Positions 24,830 through 37,926 of a stretch of DNA of 37,987 nt are shown here, one piece after another. Origin of the DNA: Owenia fusiformis. Taxonomy: Eukaryota; Annelida; Polychaeta; Sabellida; Oweniidae. The notes under the pieces were generated by a model. The model saw only the letters and a program-made list of their open reading frames with translations. It ran no database searches and had not been told where the DNA came from. Location: assembly GCA_903813345.2 (NCBI GenBank), contig CAIIXF020000063.1, forward strand, positions 1-37,987. Direction: 5' to 3'. Each line of letters starts with the position of its first letter. Position 1 is the first letter of the stretch. Position numbers and translations under genes: made by a program.

Positions 24830-25440
24830 GACACGTCTACGGACGAGACACATTTAGGATGACACCCTCCTCGGATGAGTGTTACGAAAGAAATTTTCTT
24901 CCGAAAATTGAAATTAATGGTATAAAATGATGTTATAGTTCAAGTTGAACAGAGTCGTGATGTCTGGTGTCATCTCGGGATGACACGTCTACGGACGAGA
25001 CACATTTAGGATGACACCCTCCTCGGATGAGTGTTACGAAAGAAATTTTTCTTCCGAAAATTGAAATTAATGGTATAAAATGATGTTATAGTTCAAGTTG
25101 AACAGAGTCGTGATGTCTGGTGTCATCTCGGGATGACACGTCTACGGACGAGACACATTTAGGATGACACCCTCCTCGGATGAGTGTTACGAAAGAAATT
25201 TTTCTTCCGAAAATTGAAATTAATGGTATAAAATGATGTTATAGTTCAAGTTGAACAGAGTCGTGATGTCTGGTGTCATCTCGGGATGACACGTCTACGG
25301 ACGAGACACATTTAGGATGACACCCTCCTCGGATGAGTGTTACGAAAGAAATTTTTCTTCCGAAAATTGAAATTAATGGTATAAAATGATGTTATAGTTC
25401 AAGTTGAACAGAGTCGTGATGTCTGGTGTCATCTCGGGAT
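24830..25440 (+). repeat. Run of four A-type units
   Basis: Units at 24830, 24982, 25135 and 25288 are A type, and alternation resumes with C at 25441. The unit at 24830 is 152 bp through a T-run loss; the others are full length. Confidence 0.88.
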
Positions 25441-28400
25441 GACACGTCTCCGGACGAGACACATTTAGGATGACACCCTCCTCGGATGAGTGTTACGAAA
25501 GAAATTTTTCTTCCGAAAATTGAAATTAATGGTATAAAATGATGTTATAGTTCAAGTTGAACAGAGTCGTGATGTCTGGTGTCATCTCGGGATGACACGT
25601 CTACGGACGAGACACATTTAGGATGACACCCTCCTCGGATGAGTGTTACGAAAGAAATTTTTCTTCCGAAAATTGAAATTAATGGTATAAAATGATGTTA
25701 TAGTTCAAGTTGAACAGAGTCGTGATGTCTGGTGTCATCTCGGGATGACACGTCTCCGGACGAGACACATTTAGGATGACACCCTCCTCGGATGAGTGTT
25801 ACGAAAGAAATTTTTCTTCCGAAAATTGAAATTAATGGTATAAAATGATGTTATAGTTCAAGTTGAACAGAGTCGTGATGTCTGGTGTCATCTCGGGATG
25901 ACACGTCTACGGACGAGACACATTTAGGATGACACCCTCCTCGGATGAGTGTTACGAAAGAAATTTTTCTTCCGAAAATTGAAATTAATGGTATAAAATG
26001 ATGTTATAGTTCAAGTTGAACAGAGTCGTGATGTCTGGTGTCATCTCGGGATGACACGTCTCCGGACGAGACACATTTAGGATGACACCCTCCTCGGATG
26101 AGTGTTACGAAAGAAATTTTTCTTCCGAAAATTGAAATTAATGGTATAAAATGATGTTATAGTTCAAGTTGAACAGAGTCGTGATGTCTGGTGTCATCTC
26201 GGGATGACACGTCTACGGACGAGACACATTTAGGATGACACCCTCCTCGGATGAGTGTTACGAAAGAAATTTTTCTTCCGAAAATTGAAATTAATGGTAT
26301 AAAATGATGTTATAGTTCAAGTTGAACAGAGTCGTGATGTCTGGTGTCATCTCGGGATGACACGTCTCGGACGAGACACATTTAGGATGACACCCTCCTC
26401 GGATGAGTGTTACGAAAGAAATTTTTCTTCCGAAAATTGAAATTAATGGTATAAAATGATGTTATAGTTCAAGTTGAACAGAGTCGTGATGTCTGGTGTC
26501 ATCTCGGGATGACACGTCTACGGACGAGACACATTTAGGATGACACCCTCCTCGGATGAGTGTTACGAAAGAAATTTTTCTTCCGAAAATTGAAATTAAT
26601 GGTATAAAATGATGTTATAGTTCAAGTTGAACAGAGTCGTGATGTCTGGTGTCATCTCGGGATGACACGTCTCGGACGAGACACATTTAGGATGACACCC
26701 TCCTCGGATGAGTGTTACGAAAGAAATTTTTCTTCCGAAAATTGAAATTAATGGTATAAAATGATGTTATAGTTCAAGTTGAACAGAGTCGTGATGTCTG
26801 GTGTCATCTCGGGATGACACGTCTACGGACGAGACACATTTAGGATGACACCCTCCTCGGATGAGTGTTACGAAAGAAATTTTTCTTCCGAAAATTGAAA
26901 TTAATGGTATAAAATGATGTTATAGTTCAAGTTGAACAGAGTCGTGATGTCTGGTGTCATCTCGGGATGACACGTCTCCGGACGAGACACATTTAGGATG
27001 ACACCCTCCTCGGATGAGTGTTACGAAAGAAATTTTTCTTCCGAAAATTGAAATTAATGGTATAAAATGATGTTATAGTTCAAGTTGAACAGAGTCGTGA
27101 TGTCTGGTGTCATCTCGGGATGACACGTCTACGGACGAGACACATTTAGGATGACACCCTCCTCGGATGAGTGTTACGAAAGAAATTTTTCTTCCGAAAA
27201 TTGAAATTAATGGTATAAAATGATGTTATAGTTCAAGTTGAACAGAGTCGTGATGTCTGGTGTCATCTCGGGATGACACGTCTCCGGACGAGACACATTT
27301 AGGATGACACCCTCCTCGGATGAGTGTTACGAAAGAAATTTTTCTTCCGAAAATTGAAATTAATGGTATAAAATGATGTTATAGTTCAAGTTGAACAGAG
27401 TCGTGATGTCTGGTGTCATCTCGGGATGACACGTCTACGGACGAGACACATTTAGGATGACACCCTCCTCGGATGAGTGTTACGAAAGAAATTTTTCTTC
27501 CGAAAATTGAAATTAATGGTATAAAATGATGTTATAGTTCAAGTTGAACAGAGTCGTGATGTCTGGTGTCATCTCGGGATGACACGTCTCCGGACGAGAC
27601 ACATTTAGGATGACACCCTCCTCGGATGAGTGTTACGAAAGAAATTTTTCTTCCGAAAATGAAATTAATGGTATAAAATGATGTTATAGTTCAAGTTGAA
27701 CAGAGTCGTGATGTCTGGTGTCATCTCGGGATGACACGTCTACGGACGAGACACATTTAGGATGACACCCTCCTCGGATGAGTGTTACGAAAGAAATTTT
27801 TCTTCCGAAAATTGAAATTAATGGTATAAAATGATGTTATAGTTCAAGTTGAACAGAGTCGTGATGTCTGGTGTCATCTCGGGATGACACGTCTCCGGAC
27901 GAGACACATTTAGGATGACACCCTCCTCGGATGAGTGTTACGAAAGAAATTTTTCTTCCGAAAATTGAAATTAATGGTATAAAATGATGTTATAGTTCAA
28001 GTTGAACAGAGTCGTGATGTCTGGTGTCATCTCGGGATGACACGTCTACGGACGAGACACATTTAGGATGACACCCTCCTCGGATGAGTGTTACGAAAGA
28101 AATTTTTCTTCCGAAAATTGAAATTAATGGTATAAAATGATGTTATAGTTCAAGTTGAACAGAGTCGTGATGTCTGGTGTCATCTCGGGATGACACGTCT
28201 CCGGACGAGACACATTTAGGATGACACCCTCCTCGGATGAGTGTTACGAAAGAAATTTTCTTCCGAAAATTGAAATTAATGGTATAAAATGATGTTATAG
28301 TTCAAGTTGAACAGAGTCGTGATGTCTGGTGTCATCTCGGGATGACACGTCTACGGACGAGACACATTTAGGATGACACCCTCCTCGGATGAGTGTTACG

Positions 28401-31094
28401 AAAGAAATTTTTCTTCCGAAAATTGAAATTAATGGTATAAAATGATGTTATAGTTCAAGTTGAACAGAGTCGTGATGTCTGGTGTCATCTCGGGATGACA
28501 CGTCTCCGGACGAGACACATTTAGGATGACACCCTCCTCGGATGAGTGTTACGAAAGAAATTTTTCTTCCGAAAATTGAAATTAATGGTATAAAATGATG
28601 TTATAGTTCAAGTTGAACAGAGTCGTGATGTCTGGTGTCATCTCGGGATGACACGTCTACGGACGAGACACATTTAGGATGACACCCTCCTCGGATGAGT
28701 GTTACGAAAGAAATTTTTCTTCCGAAAATTGAAATTAATGGTATAAAATGATGTTATAGTTCAAGTTGAACAGAGTCGTGATGTCTGGTGTCATCTCGGG
28801 ATGACACGTCTCGGACGAGACACATTTAGGATGACACCCTCCTCGGATGAGTGTTACGAAAGAAATTTTTCTTCCGAAAATTGAAATTAATGGTATAAAA
28901 TGATGTTATAGTTCAAGTTGAACAGAGTCGTGATGTCTGGTGTCATCTCGGGATGACACGTCTACGGACGAGACACATTTAGGATGACACCCTCCTCGGA
29001 TGAGTGTTACGAAAGAAATTTTTCTTCCGAAAATTGAAATTAATGGTATAAAATGATGTTATAGTTCAAGTTGAACAGAGTCGTGATGTCTGGTGTCATC
29101 TCGGGATGACACGTCTCCGGACGAGACACATTTAGGATGACACCCTCCTCGGATGAGTGTTACGAAAGAAATTTTTCTTCCGAAAATTGAAATTAATGGT
29201 ATAAAATGATGTTATAGTTCAAGTTGAACAGAGTCGTGATGTCTGGTGTCATCTCGGGATGACACGTCTACGGACGAGACACATTTAGGATGACACCCTC
29301 CTCGGATGAGTGTTACGAAAGAAATTTTTCTTCCGAAAATTGAAATTAATGGTATAAAATGATGTTATAGTTCAAGTTGAACAGAGTCGTGATGTCTGGT
29401 GTCATCTCGGGATGACACGTCTCCGGACGAGACACATTTAGGATGACACCCTCCTCGGATGAGTGTTACGAAAGAAATTTTTCTTCCGAAAATTGAAATT
29501 AATGGTATAAAATGATGTTATAGTTCAAGTTGAACAGAGTCGTGATGTCTGGTGTCATCTCGGGATGACACGTCTACGGACGAGACACATTTAGGATGAC
29601 ACCCTCCTCGGATGAGTGTTACGAAAGAAATTTTTCTTCCGAAAATTGAAATTAATGGTATAAAATGATGTTATAGTTCAAGTTGAACAGAGTCGTGATG
29701 TCTGGTGTCATCTCGGGATGACACGTCTCCGGACGAGACACATTTAGGATGACACCCTCCTCGGATGAGTGTTACGAAAGAAATTTTTCTTCCGAAAATT
29801 GAAATTAATGGTATAAAATGATGTTATAGTTCAAGTTGAACAGAGTCGTGATGTCTGGTGTCATCTCGGGATGACACGTCTACGGACGAGACACATTTAG
29901 GATGACACCCTCCTCGGATGAGTGTTACGAAAGAAATTTTTCTTCCGAAAATTGAAATTAATGGTATAAAATGATGTTATAGTTCAAGTTGAACAGAGTC
30001 GTGATGTCTGGTGTCATCTCGGGATGACACGTCTCCGGACGAGACACATTTAGGATGACACCCTCCTCGGATGAGTGTTACGAAAGAAATTTTTCTTCCG
30101 AAAATTGAAATTAATGGTATAAAATGATGTTATAGTTCAAGTTGAACAGAGTCGTGATGTCTGGTGTCATCTCGGGATGACACGTCTACGGACGAGACAC
30201 ATTTAGGATGACACCCTCCTCGGATGAGTGTTACGAAAGAAATTTTCTTCCGAAAATTGAAATTAATGGTATAAAATGATGTTATAGTTCAAGTTGAACA
30301 GAGTCGTGATGTCTGGTGTCATCTCGGGATGACACGTCTCCGGACGAGACACATTTAGGATGACACCCTCCTCGGATGAGTGTTACGAAAGAAATTTTTC
30401 TTCCGAAAATTGAAATTAATGGTATAAAATGATGTTATAGTTCAAGTTGAACAGAGTCGTGATGTCTGGTGTCATCTCGGGATGACACGTCTACGGACGA
30501 GACACATTTAGGATGACACCCTCCTCGGATGAGTGTTACGAAAGAAATTTTTCTTCCGAAAATTGAAATTAATGGTATAAAATGATGTTATAGTTCAAGT
30601 TGAACAGAGTCGTGATGTCTGGTGTCATCTCGGGATGACACGTCTCCGGACGAGACACATTTAGGATGACACCCTCCTCGGATGAGTGTTACGAAAGAAA
30701 TTTTTCTTCCGAAAATTGAAATTAATGGTATAAAATGATGTTATAGTTCAAGTTGAACAGAGTCGTGATGTCTGGTGTCATCTCGGGATGACACGTCTAC
30801 GGACGAGACACATTTAGGATGACACCCTCCTCGGATGAGTGTTACGAAAGAAATTTTCTTCCGAAAATTGAAATTAATGGTATAAAATGATGTTATAGTT
30901 CAAGTTGAACAGAGTCGTGATGTCTGGTGTCATCTCGGGATGACACGTCTCCGGACGAGACACATTTAGGATGACACCCTCCTCGGATGAGTGTTACGAA
31001 AGAAATTTTTCTTCCGAAAATTGAAATTAATGGTATAAAATGATGTTATAGTTCAAGTTGAACAGAGTCGTGATGTCTGGTGTCATCTCGGGAT
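25441..31094 (+). repeat. Array block 5: regular and cleaner
   Basis: About 37 units alternate C and A. Only seven one-base losses were found, at the CC of the UNCG loop, the T5 run and once in GAAAATTG. Indel density is far lower than in block 1. Confidence 0.9.
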
Positions 31095-32621
31095 GACACG
31101 TCTACGGACGAGACACATTTAGGATGACACCCTCCTCGGATGAGTGTTACGAAAGAAATTTTTCTTCCGAAAATTGAAATTAATGTATAAAATGATGTTA
31201 TAGTTCAAGTTGAACAGAGTCGTGATGTCTGGTGTCATCTCGGGATGACACGTCTCCGGACGAGACCATTTAGGATGACACCCTCCTCGATGAGTGTTAC
31301 GAAGAAATTTTTCTTCCGAAAATTGAAATTATGGTATAAAATGATGTTATAGTTCAAGTTGAACAGAGTCGTGATGTCTGGTGTCATCTCGGGATGACAC
31401 GTCTACGGACGAGACACATTTAGGATGACACCCTCCTCGGATGAGTGTTACGAAAGAAATTTTTCTTCCGAAAATTGAAATTATGGTATAAAAATGATGT
31501 TATAGTTCAAGTTGAACAGAGTCGTGATGTCTGGTGTCATCTCGGGATGACACGTCTCCGGACGAGACACATTTAGGATGACACCCTCCTCGGATGAGTG
31601 TTACGAAAGAAATTTTTCCTTCCGAAAATTGAAATTAATGGTATAAATGATGTTATAGTTCAAGTTGAACAGAGTCGTGATGTCTGGTGTCATCTCGGGA
31701 TGACACGTCTACGGACGAGACACATTTAGGATGACACCCTCCTCGGATGAGTGTTACGAAAGAAATTTTTCTTCCGAAAATTGAAATTAATGGTATAAAT
31801 GATGTTATAGTTCAAGTTGAACAGAGTCGTGATGTCTGGTGTCATCATCGGGATGACACGTCTCCGGACGAGACACATTTAGGATGACACCCTCCTCGGA
31901 TGAGTGTTACGAAAGAAAATTTTTCTTCCGAAAATTGAAATTAATGGTATAAAATGATGTTATAGTTCAAGTTGAACAGAGTCGTGATGTCTGGTGTCAT
32001 CTCGGATGACACGTCTACGGACGAGACACATTTTAGGATGACACCCTCCTCGGATGAGTGTTACGAAAGAAATTTTTCTTCCGAAAATTGAAATTAATGG
32101 TATAAAATGATGTTATAGTTCAAGTTGAACAGAGTCGTGATGTCTGGTGTCCATCTCGGGATGACACGTCTACGGACGAGACACATTTAGGATGACACCC
32201 TCCTGGGATGAGTGTTACGAAAGAAATTTTTCTTCCGAAAATTGAAATTAATGGTATAAAATGATGTTATAGTTCAAGTTGAACAGAGTCGTGATGTCTG
32301 GTGTCATCTCGGGATGACACGTCTCCGGACGAGACACATTTAGGATGACACCCTCCTCGGATGAGTGTTACGAAAGAAATTTTTCTTCGAAAATTGAAAT
32401 TAATGGTATAAAATGATGTTATAGTTCAAGTTGAACAGAGTCGTGATGTCCTGGTGTCATCTCGGGATGACACGTCTCCGGACGAGACACATTTAGGATG
32501 ACACCCTCCTCGGATGAGTGTTACGAAAGAAATTTTTCTTCCGAAAATTGAAATTAATGGTATAAAATGATGTTATAGTTCAAGTTGAACAGAGTCGTGA
32601 TGTCTGGTGTCATCTCGGGAT
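31095..32621 (+). repeat. Array block 6: second disordered patch
   Basis: Ten units (31095, 31247, 31396, 31549, 31702, 31855, 32008, 32163, 32316, 32469) carry clustered indels, with insertions as well as losses. Examples are ATCATCGGG near 31845, TTTTAGG near 32031 and TCCTGG near 32450. Order is A C A C A C A A C C, so two alternation breaks fall together. The patch sits between two clean blocks. Confidence 0.85.
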
Positions 32622-35600
32622 GACACGTCTACGGACGAGACACATTTAGGATGACACCCTCCTCGGATGAGTGTTACGAAAGAAATTTTTCTTCCGAAAA
32701 TTGAAATTAATGGTATAAAATGATGTTATAGTTCAAGTTGAACAGAGTCGTGATGTCTGGTGTCATCTCGGGATGACACGTCTCCGGACGAGACACATTT
32801 AGGATGACACCCTCCTCGGATGAGTGTTACGAAAGAAATTTTTCTTCCGAAAATTGAAATTAATGGTATAAAATGATGTTATAGTTCAAGTTGAACAGAG
32901 TCGTGATGTCTGGTGTCATCTCGGGATGACACGTCTACGGACGAGACACATTTAGGATGACACCCTCCTCGGATGAGTGTTACGAAAGAAATTTTTCTTC
33001 CGAAAATTGAAATTAATGGTATAAAATGATGTTATAGTTCAAGTTGAACAGAGTCGTGATGTCTGGTGTCATCTCGGGATGACACGTCTCCGGACGAGAC
33101 ACATTTAGGATGACACCCTCCTCGGATGAGTGTTACGAAAGAAATTTTTCTTCCGAAAATTGAAATTAATGGTATAAAATGATGTTATAGTTCAAGTTGA
33201 ACAGAGTCGTGATGTCTGGTGTCATCTCGGGATGACACGTCTACGGACGAGACACATTTAGGATGACACCCTCCTGGGATGAGTGTTACGAAAGAAATTT
33301 TTCTTCCGAAAATTGAAATTAATGGTATAAAATGATGTTATAGTTCAAGTTGAACAGAGTCGTGATGTCTGGTGTCATCTCGGGATGACACGTCTCCGGA
33401 CGAGACACATTTAGGATGACACCCTCCTCGGATGAGTGTTACGAAAGAAATTTTTCTTCCGAAAATTGAAATTAATGGTATAAAATGATGTTATAGTTCA
33501 AGTTGAACAGAGTCGTGATGTCTGGTGTCATCTCGGGATGACACGTCTACGGACGAGACACATTTAGGATGACACCCTCCTCGGATGAGTGTTACGAAAG
33601 AAATTTTTCTTCCGAAAATTGAAATTAATGGTATAAAATGATGTTATAGTTCAAGTTGAACAGAGTCGTGATGTCTGGTGTCATCTCGGGATGACACGTC
33701 TCCGGACGAGACACATTTAGGATGACACCCTCCTCGGATGAGTGTTACGAAAGAAATTTTTCTTCCGAAAATTGAAATTAATGGTATAAAATGATGTTAT
33801 AGTTCAAGTTGAACAGAGTCGTGATGTCTGGTGTCATCTCGGGATGACACGTCTACGGACGAGACACATTTAGGATGACACCCTCCTCGGATGAGTGTTA
33901 CGAAAGAAATTTTTCTTCCGAAAATTGAAATTAATGGTATAAAATGATGTTATAGTTCAAGTTGAACAGAGTCGTGATGTCTGGTGTCATCTCGGGATGA
34001 CACGTCTCCGGACGAGACACATTTAGGATGACACCCTCCTCGGATGAGTGTTACGAAAGAAATTTTTCTTCCGAAAATTGAAATTAATGGTATAAAATGA
34101 TGTTATAGTTCAAGTTGAACAGAGTCGTGATGTCTGGTGTCATCTCGGGATGACACGTCTACGGACGAGACACATTTAGGATGACACCCTCCTCGGATGA
34201 GTGTTACGAAAGAAATTTTTCTTCCGAAAATTGAAATTAATGGTATAAAATGATGTTATAGTTCAAGTTGAACAGAGTCGTGATGTCTGGTGTCATCTCG
34301 GGATGACACGTCTCCGGACGAGACACATTTAGGATGACACCCTCCTCGGATGAGTGTTACGAAAGAAATTTTTCTTCCGAAAATTGAAATTAATGGTATA
34401 AAATGATGTTATAGTTCAAGTTGAACAGAGTCGTGATGTCTGGTGTCATCTCGGGATGACACGTCTACGGACGAGACACATTTAGGATGACACCCTCCTC
34501 GGATGAGTGTTACGAAAGAAATTTTTCTTCCGAAAATTGAAATTAATGGTATAAAATGATGTTATAGTTCAAGTTGAACAGAGTCGTGATGTCTGGTGTC
34601 ATCTCGGGATGACACGTCTCCGGACGAGACACATTTAGGATGACACCCTCCTCGGATGAGTGTTACGAAAGAAATTTTTCTTCCGAAAATTGAAATTAAT
34701 GGTATAAAATGATGTTATAGTTCAAGTTGAACAGAGTCGTGATGTCTGGTGTCATCTCGGGATGACACGTCTACGGACGAGACACATTTAGGATGACACC
34801 CTCCTCGGATGAGTGTTACGAAAGAAATTTTTCTTCCGAAAATTGAAATTAATGGTATAAAATGATGTTATAGTTCAAGTTGAACAGAGTCGTGATGTCT
34901 GGTGTCATCTCGGGATGACACGTCTCCGGACGAGACACATATAGGATGACACCCTCCTCGGATGAGTGTTACGAAAGAAATTTTTCTTCCGAAAATTGAA
35001 ATTAATGGTATAAAATGATGTTATAGTTCAAGTTGAACAGAGTCGTGATGTCTGGTGTCATCTCGGGATGACACGTCTACGGACGAGACACATTTAGGAT
35101 GACACCCTCCTCGGATGAGTGTTACGAAAGAAATTTTTCTTCCGAAAATTGAAATTAATGGTATAAAATGATGTTATAGTTCAAGTTGAACAGAGTCGTG
35201 ATGTCTGGTGTCATCTCGGGATGACACGTCTCCGGACGAGACACATTTAGGATGACACCCTCCTCGGATGAGTGTTACGAAAGAAATTTTTCTTCCGAAA
35301 ATTGAAATTAATGGTATAAAATGATGTTATAGTTCAAGTTGAACAGAGTCGTGATGTCTGGTGTCATCTCGGGATGACACGTCTACGGACGAGACACATT
35401 TAGGATGACACCCTCCTGGGATGAGTGTTACGAAAGAAATTTTTCTTCCGAAAATTGAAATTAATGGTATAAAATGATGTTATAGTTCAAGTTGAACAGA
35501 GTCGTGATGTCTGGTGTCATCTCGGGATGACACGTCTCCGGACGAGACACATTTAGGATGACACCCTCCTCGGATGAGTGTTACGAAAGAAATTTTTCTT

Positions 35601-37823
35601 CCGAAAATTGAAATTAATGGTATAAAATGATGTTATAGTTCAAGTTGAACAGAGTCGTGATGTCTGGTGTCATCTCGGGATGACACGTCTAAGGACGAGA
35701 CACATTTAGGATGACACCCTCCTCGGATGAGTGTTACGAAAGAAATTTTTCTTCCGAAAATTGAAATTAATGGTATAAAATGATGTTATAGTTCAAGTTG
35801 AACAGAGTCGTGATGTCTGGTGTCATCTCGGGATGACACGTCTCCGGACGAGACACATTTAGGATGACACCCTCCTCGGATGAGTGTTACGAAAGAAATT
35901 TTTCTTCCGAAAATTGAAATTAATGGTATAAAATGATGTTATAGTTCAAGTTGAACAGAGTCGTGATGTCTGGTGTCATCTCGGGATGACACGTCTACGG
36001 ACGAGACACATTTAGGATGACACCCTCCTCGGATGAGTGTTACGAAAGAAATTTTTCTTCCGAAAATTGAAATTAATGGTATAAAATGATGTTATAGTTC
36101 AAGTTGAACAGAGTCGTGATGTCTGGTGTCATCTCGGGATGACACGTCTCCGGACGAGACACATTTAGGATGACACCCTCCTCGGATGAGTGTTACGAAA
36201 GAAATTTTTCTTCCGAAAATTGAAATTAATGGTATAAAATGATGTTATAGTTCAAGTTGAACAGAGTCGTGATGTCTGGTGTCATCTCGGGATGACACGT
36301 CTACGGACGAGACACATTTAGGATGACACCCTCCTCGGATGAGTGTTACGAAAGAAATTTTTCTTCCGAAAATTGAAATTAATGGTATAAAATGATGTTA
36401 TAGTTCAAGTTGAACAGAGTCGTGATGTCTGGTGTCATCTCGGGATGACACGTCTCCGGACGAGACACATTTAGGATGACACCCTCCTCGGATGAGTGTT
36501 ACGAAAGAAATTTTTCTTCCGAAAATTGAAATTAATGGTATAAAATGATGTTATAGTTCAAGTTGAACAGAGTCGTGATGTCTGGTGTCATCTCGGGATG
36601 ACACGTCTACGGACGAGACACATTTAGGATGACACCCTCCTCGGATGAGTGTTACGAAAGAAATTTTTCTTCCGAAAATTGAAATTAATGGTATAAAATG
36701 ATGTTATAGTTCAAGTTGAACAGAGTCGTGATGTCTGGTGTCATCTCGGGATGACACGTCTCCGGACGAGACACATTTAGGATGACACCCTCCTCGGATG
36801 AGTGTTACGAAAGAAATTTTTCTTCCGAAAATTGAAATTAATGGTATAAAATGATGTTATAGTTCAAGTTGAACAGAGTCGTGATGTCTGGTGTCATCTC
36901 GGGATGACACGTCTACGGACGAGACACATTTAGGATGACACCCTCCTCGGATGAGTGTTACGAAAGAAATTTTTCTTCCGAAAATTGAAATTAATGGTAT
37001 AAAATGATGTTATAGTTCAAGTTGAACAGAGTCGTGATGTCTGGTGTCATCTCGGGATGACACGTCTCCGGACGAGACACATTTAGGATGACACCCTCCT
37101 CGGATGAGTGTTACGAAAGAAATTTTTCTTCCGAAAATTGAAATTAATGGTATAAAATGATGTTATAGTTCAAGTTGAACAGAGTCGTGATGTCTGGTGT
37201 CATCTCGGGATGACACGTCTACGGACGAGACACATTTAGGATGACACCCTCCTCGGATGAGTGTTACGAAAGAAATTTTTCTTCCGAAAATTGAAATTAA
37301 TGGTATAAAATGATGTTATAGTTCAAGTTGAACAGAGTCGTGATGTCTGGTGTCATCTCGGGATGACACGTCTCCGGACGAGACACATTTAGGATGACAC
37401 CCTCCTCGGATGAGTGTTACGAAAGAAATTTTTCTTCCGAAAATTGAAATTAATGGTATAAAATGATGTTATAGTTCAAGTTGAACAGAGTCGTGATGTC
37501 TGGTGTCATCTCGGGATGACACGTCTACGGACGAGACACATTTAGGATGACACCCTCCTCGGATGAGTGTTACGAAAGAAATTTTTATTCCGAAAATTGA
37601 AATTAATGGTATAAAATGATGTTATAGTTCAAGTTGAACAGAGTCGTGATGTCTGGTGTCATCTCGGGATGACACGTCTCCGGACGAGACACATTTAGGA
37701 TGACACCCTCCTCGGATGAGTGTTACGAAAGAAATTTTTCTTCCGAAAATTGAAATTAATGGTATAAAATGATGTTATAGTTCAAGTTGAACAGAGTCGT
37801 GATGTCTGGTGTCATCTCGGGAT
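32622..37823 (+). repeat. Array block 7: 34 indel-free units
   Basis: The span is 5,202 bases, exactly 34 times 153, with strict A/C alternation. The five changes seen are substitutions: C to G at 33276 and 35418, T to A at 34941, C to A at 35692 and C to A at 37587. This is the best-conserved part of the window and the best source for a consensus. Confidence 0.92.
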
Positions 37824-37926
37824 GACACGTCTACGGACGAGACACATGAAAATTGAAATTAATGGTATAAAATGATGTTATAGTTCAAGTTGAACAGAGT
37901 CGTGATGTCTGGTGTCATCTCGGGAT
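37824..37926 (+). repeat. Truncated A unit with 50-bp internal deletion
   Basis: The unit starts normally with GACACGTCTACGG, but after GACACAT (ending 37847) it jumps to GAAAATTG (37848). This removes monomer positions 25-74: the second GGATGACAC, the CTCCTCGG region and nearly all of the A/T-rich hairpin. The unit is 103 bp and the next one is in register. No shared bases are visible at the junction. Confidence 0.95.
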
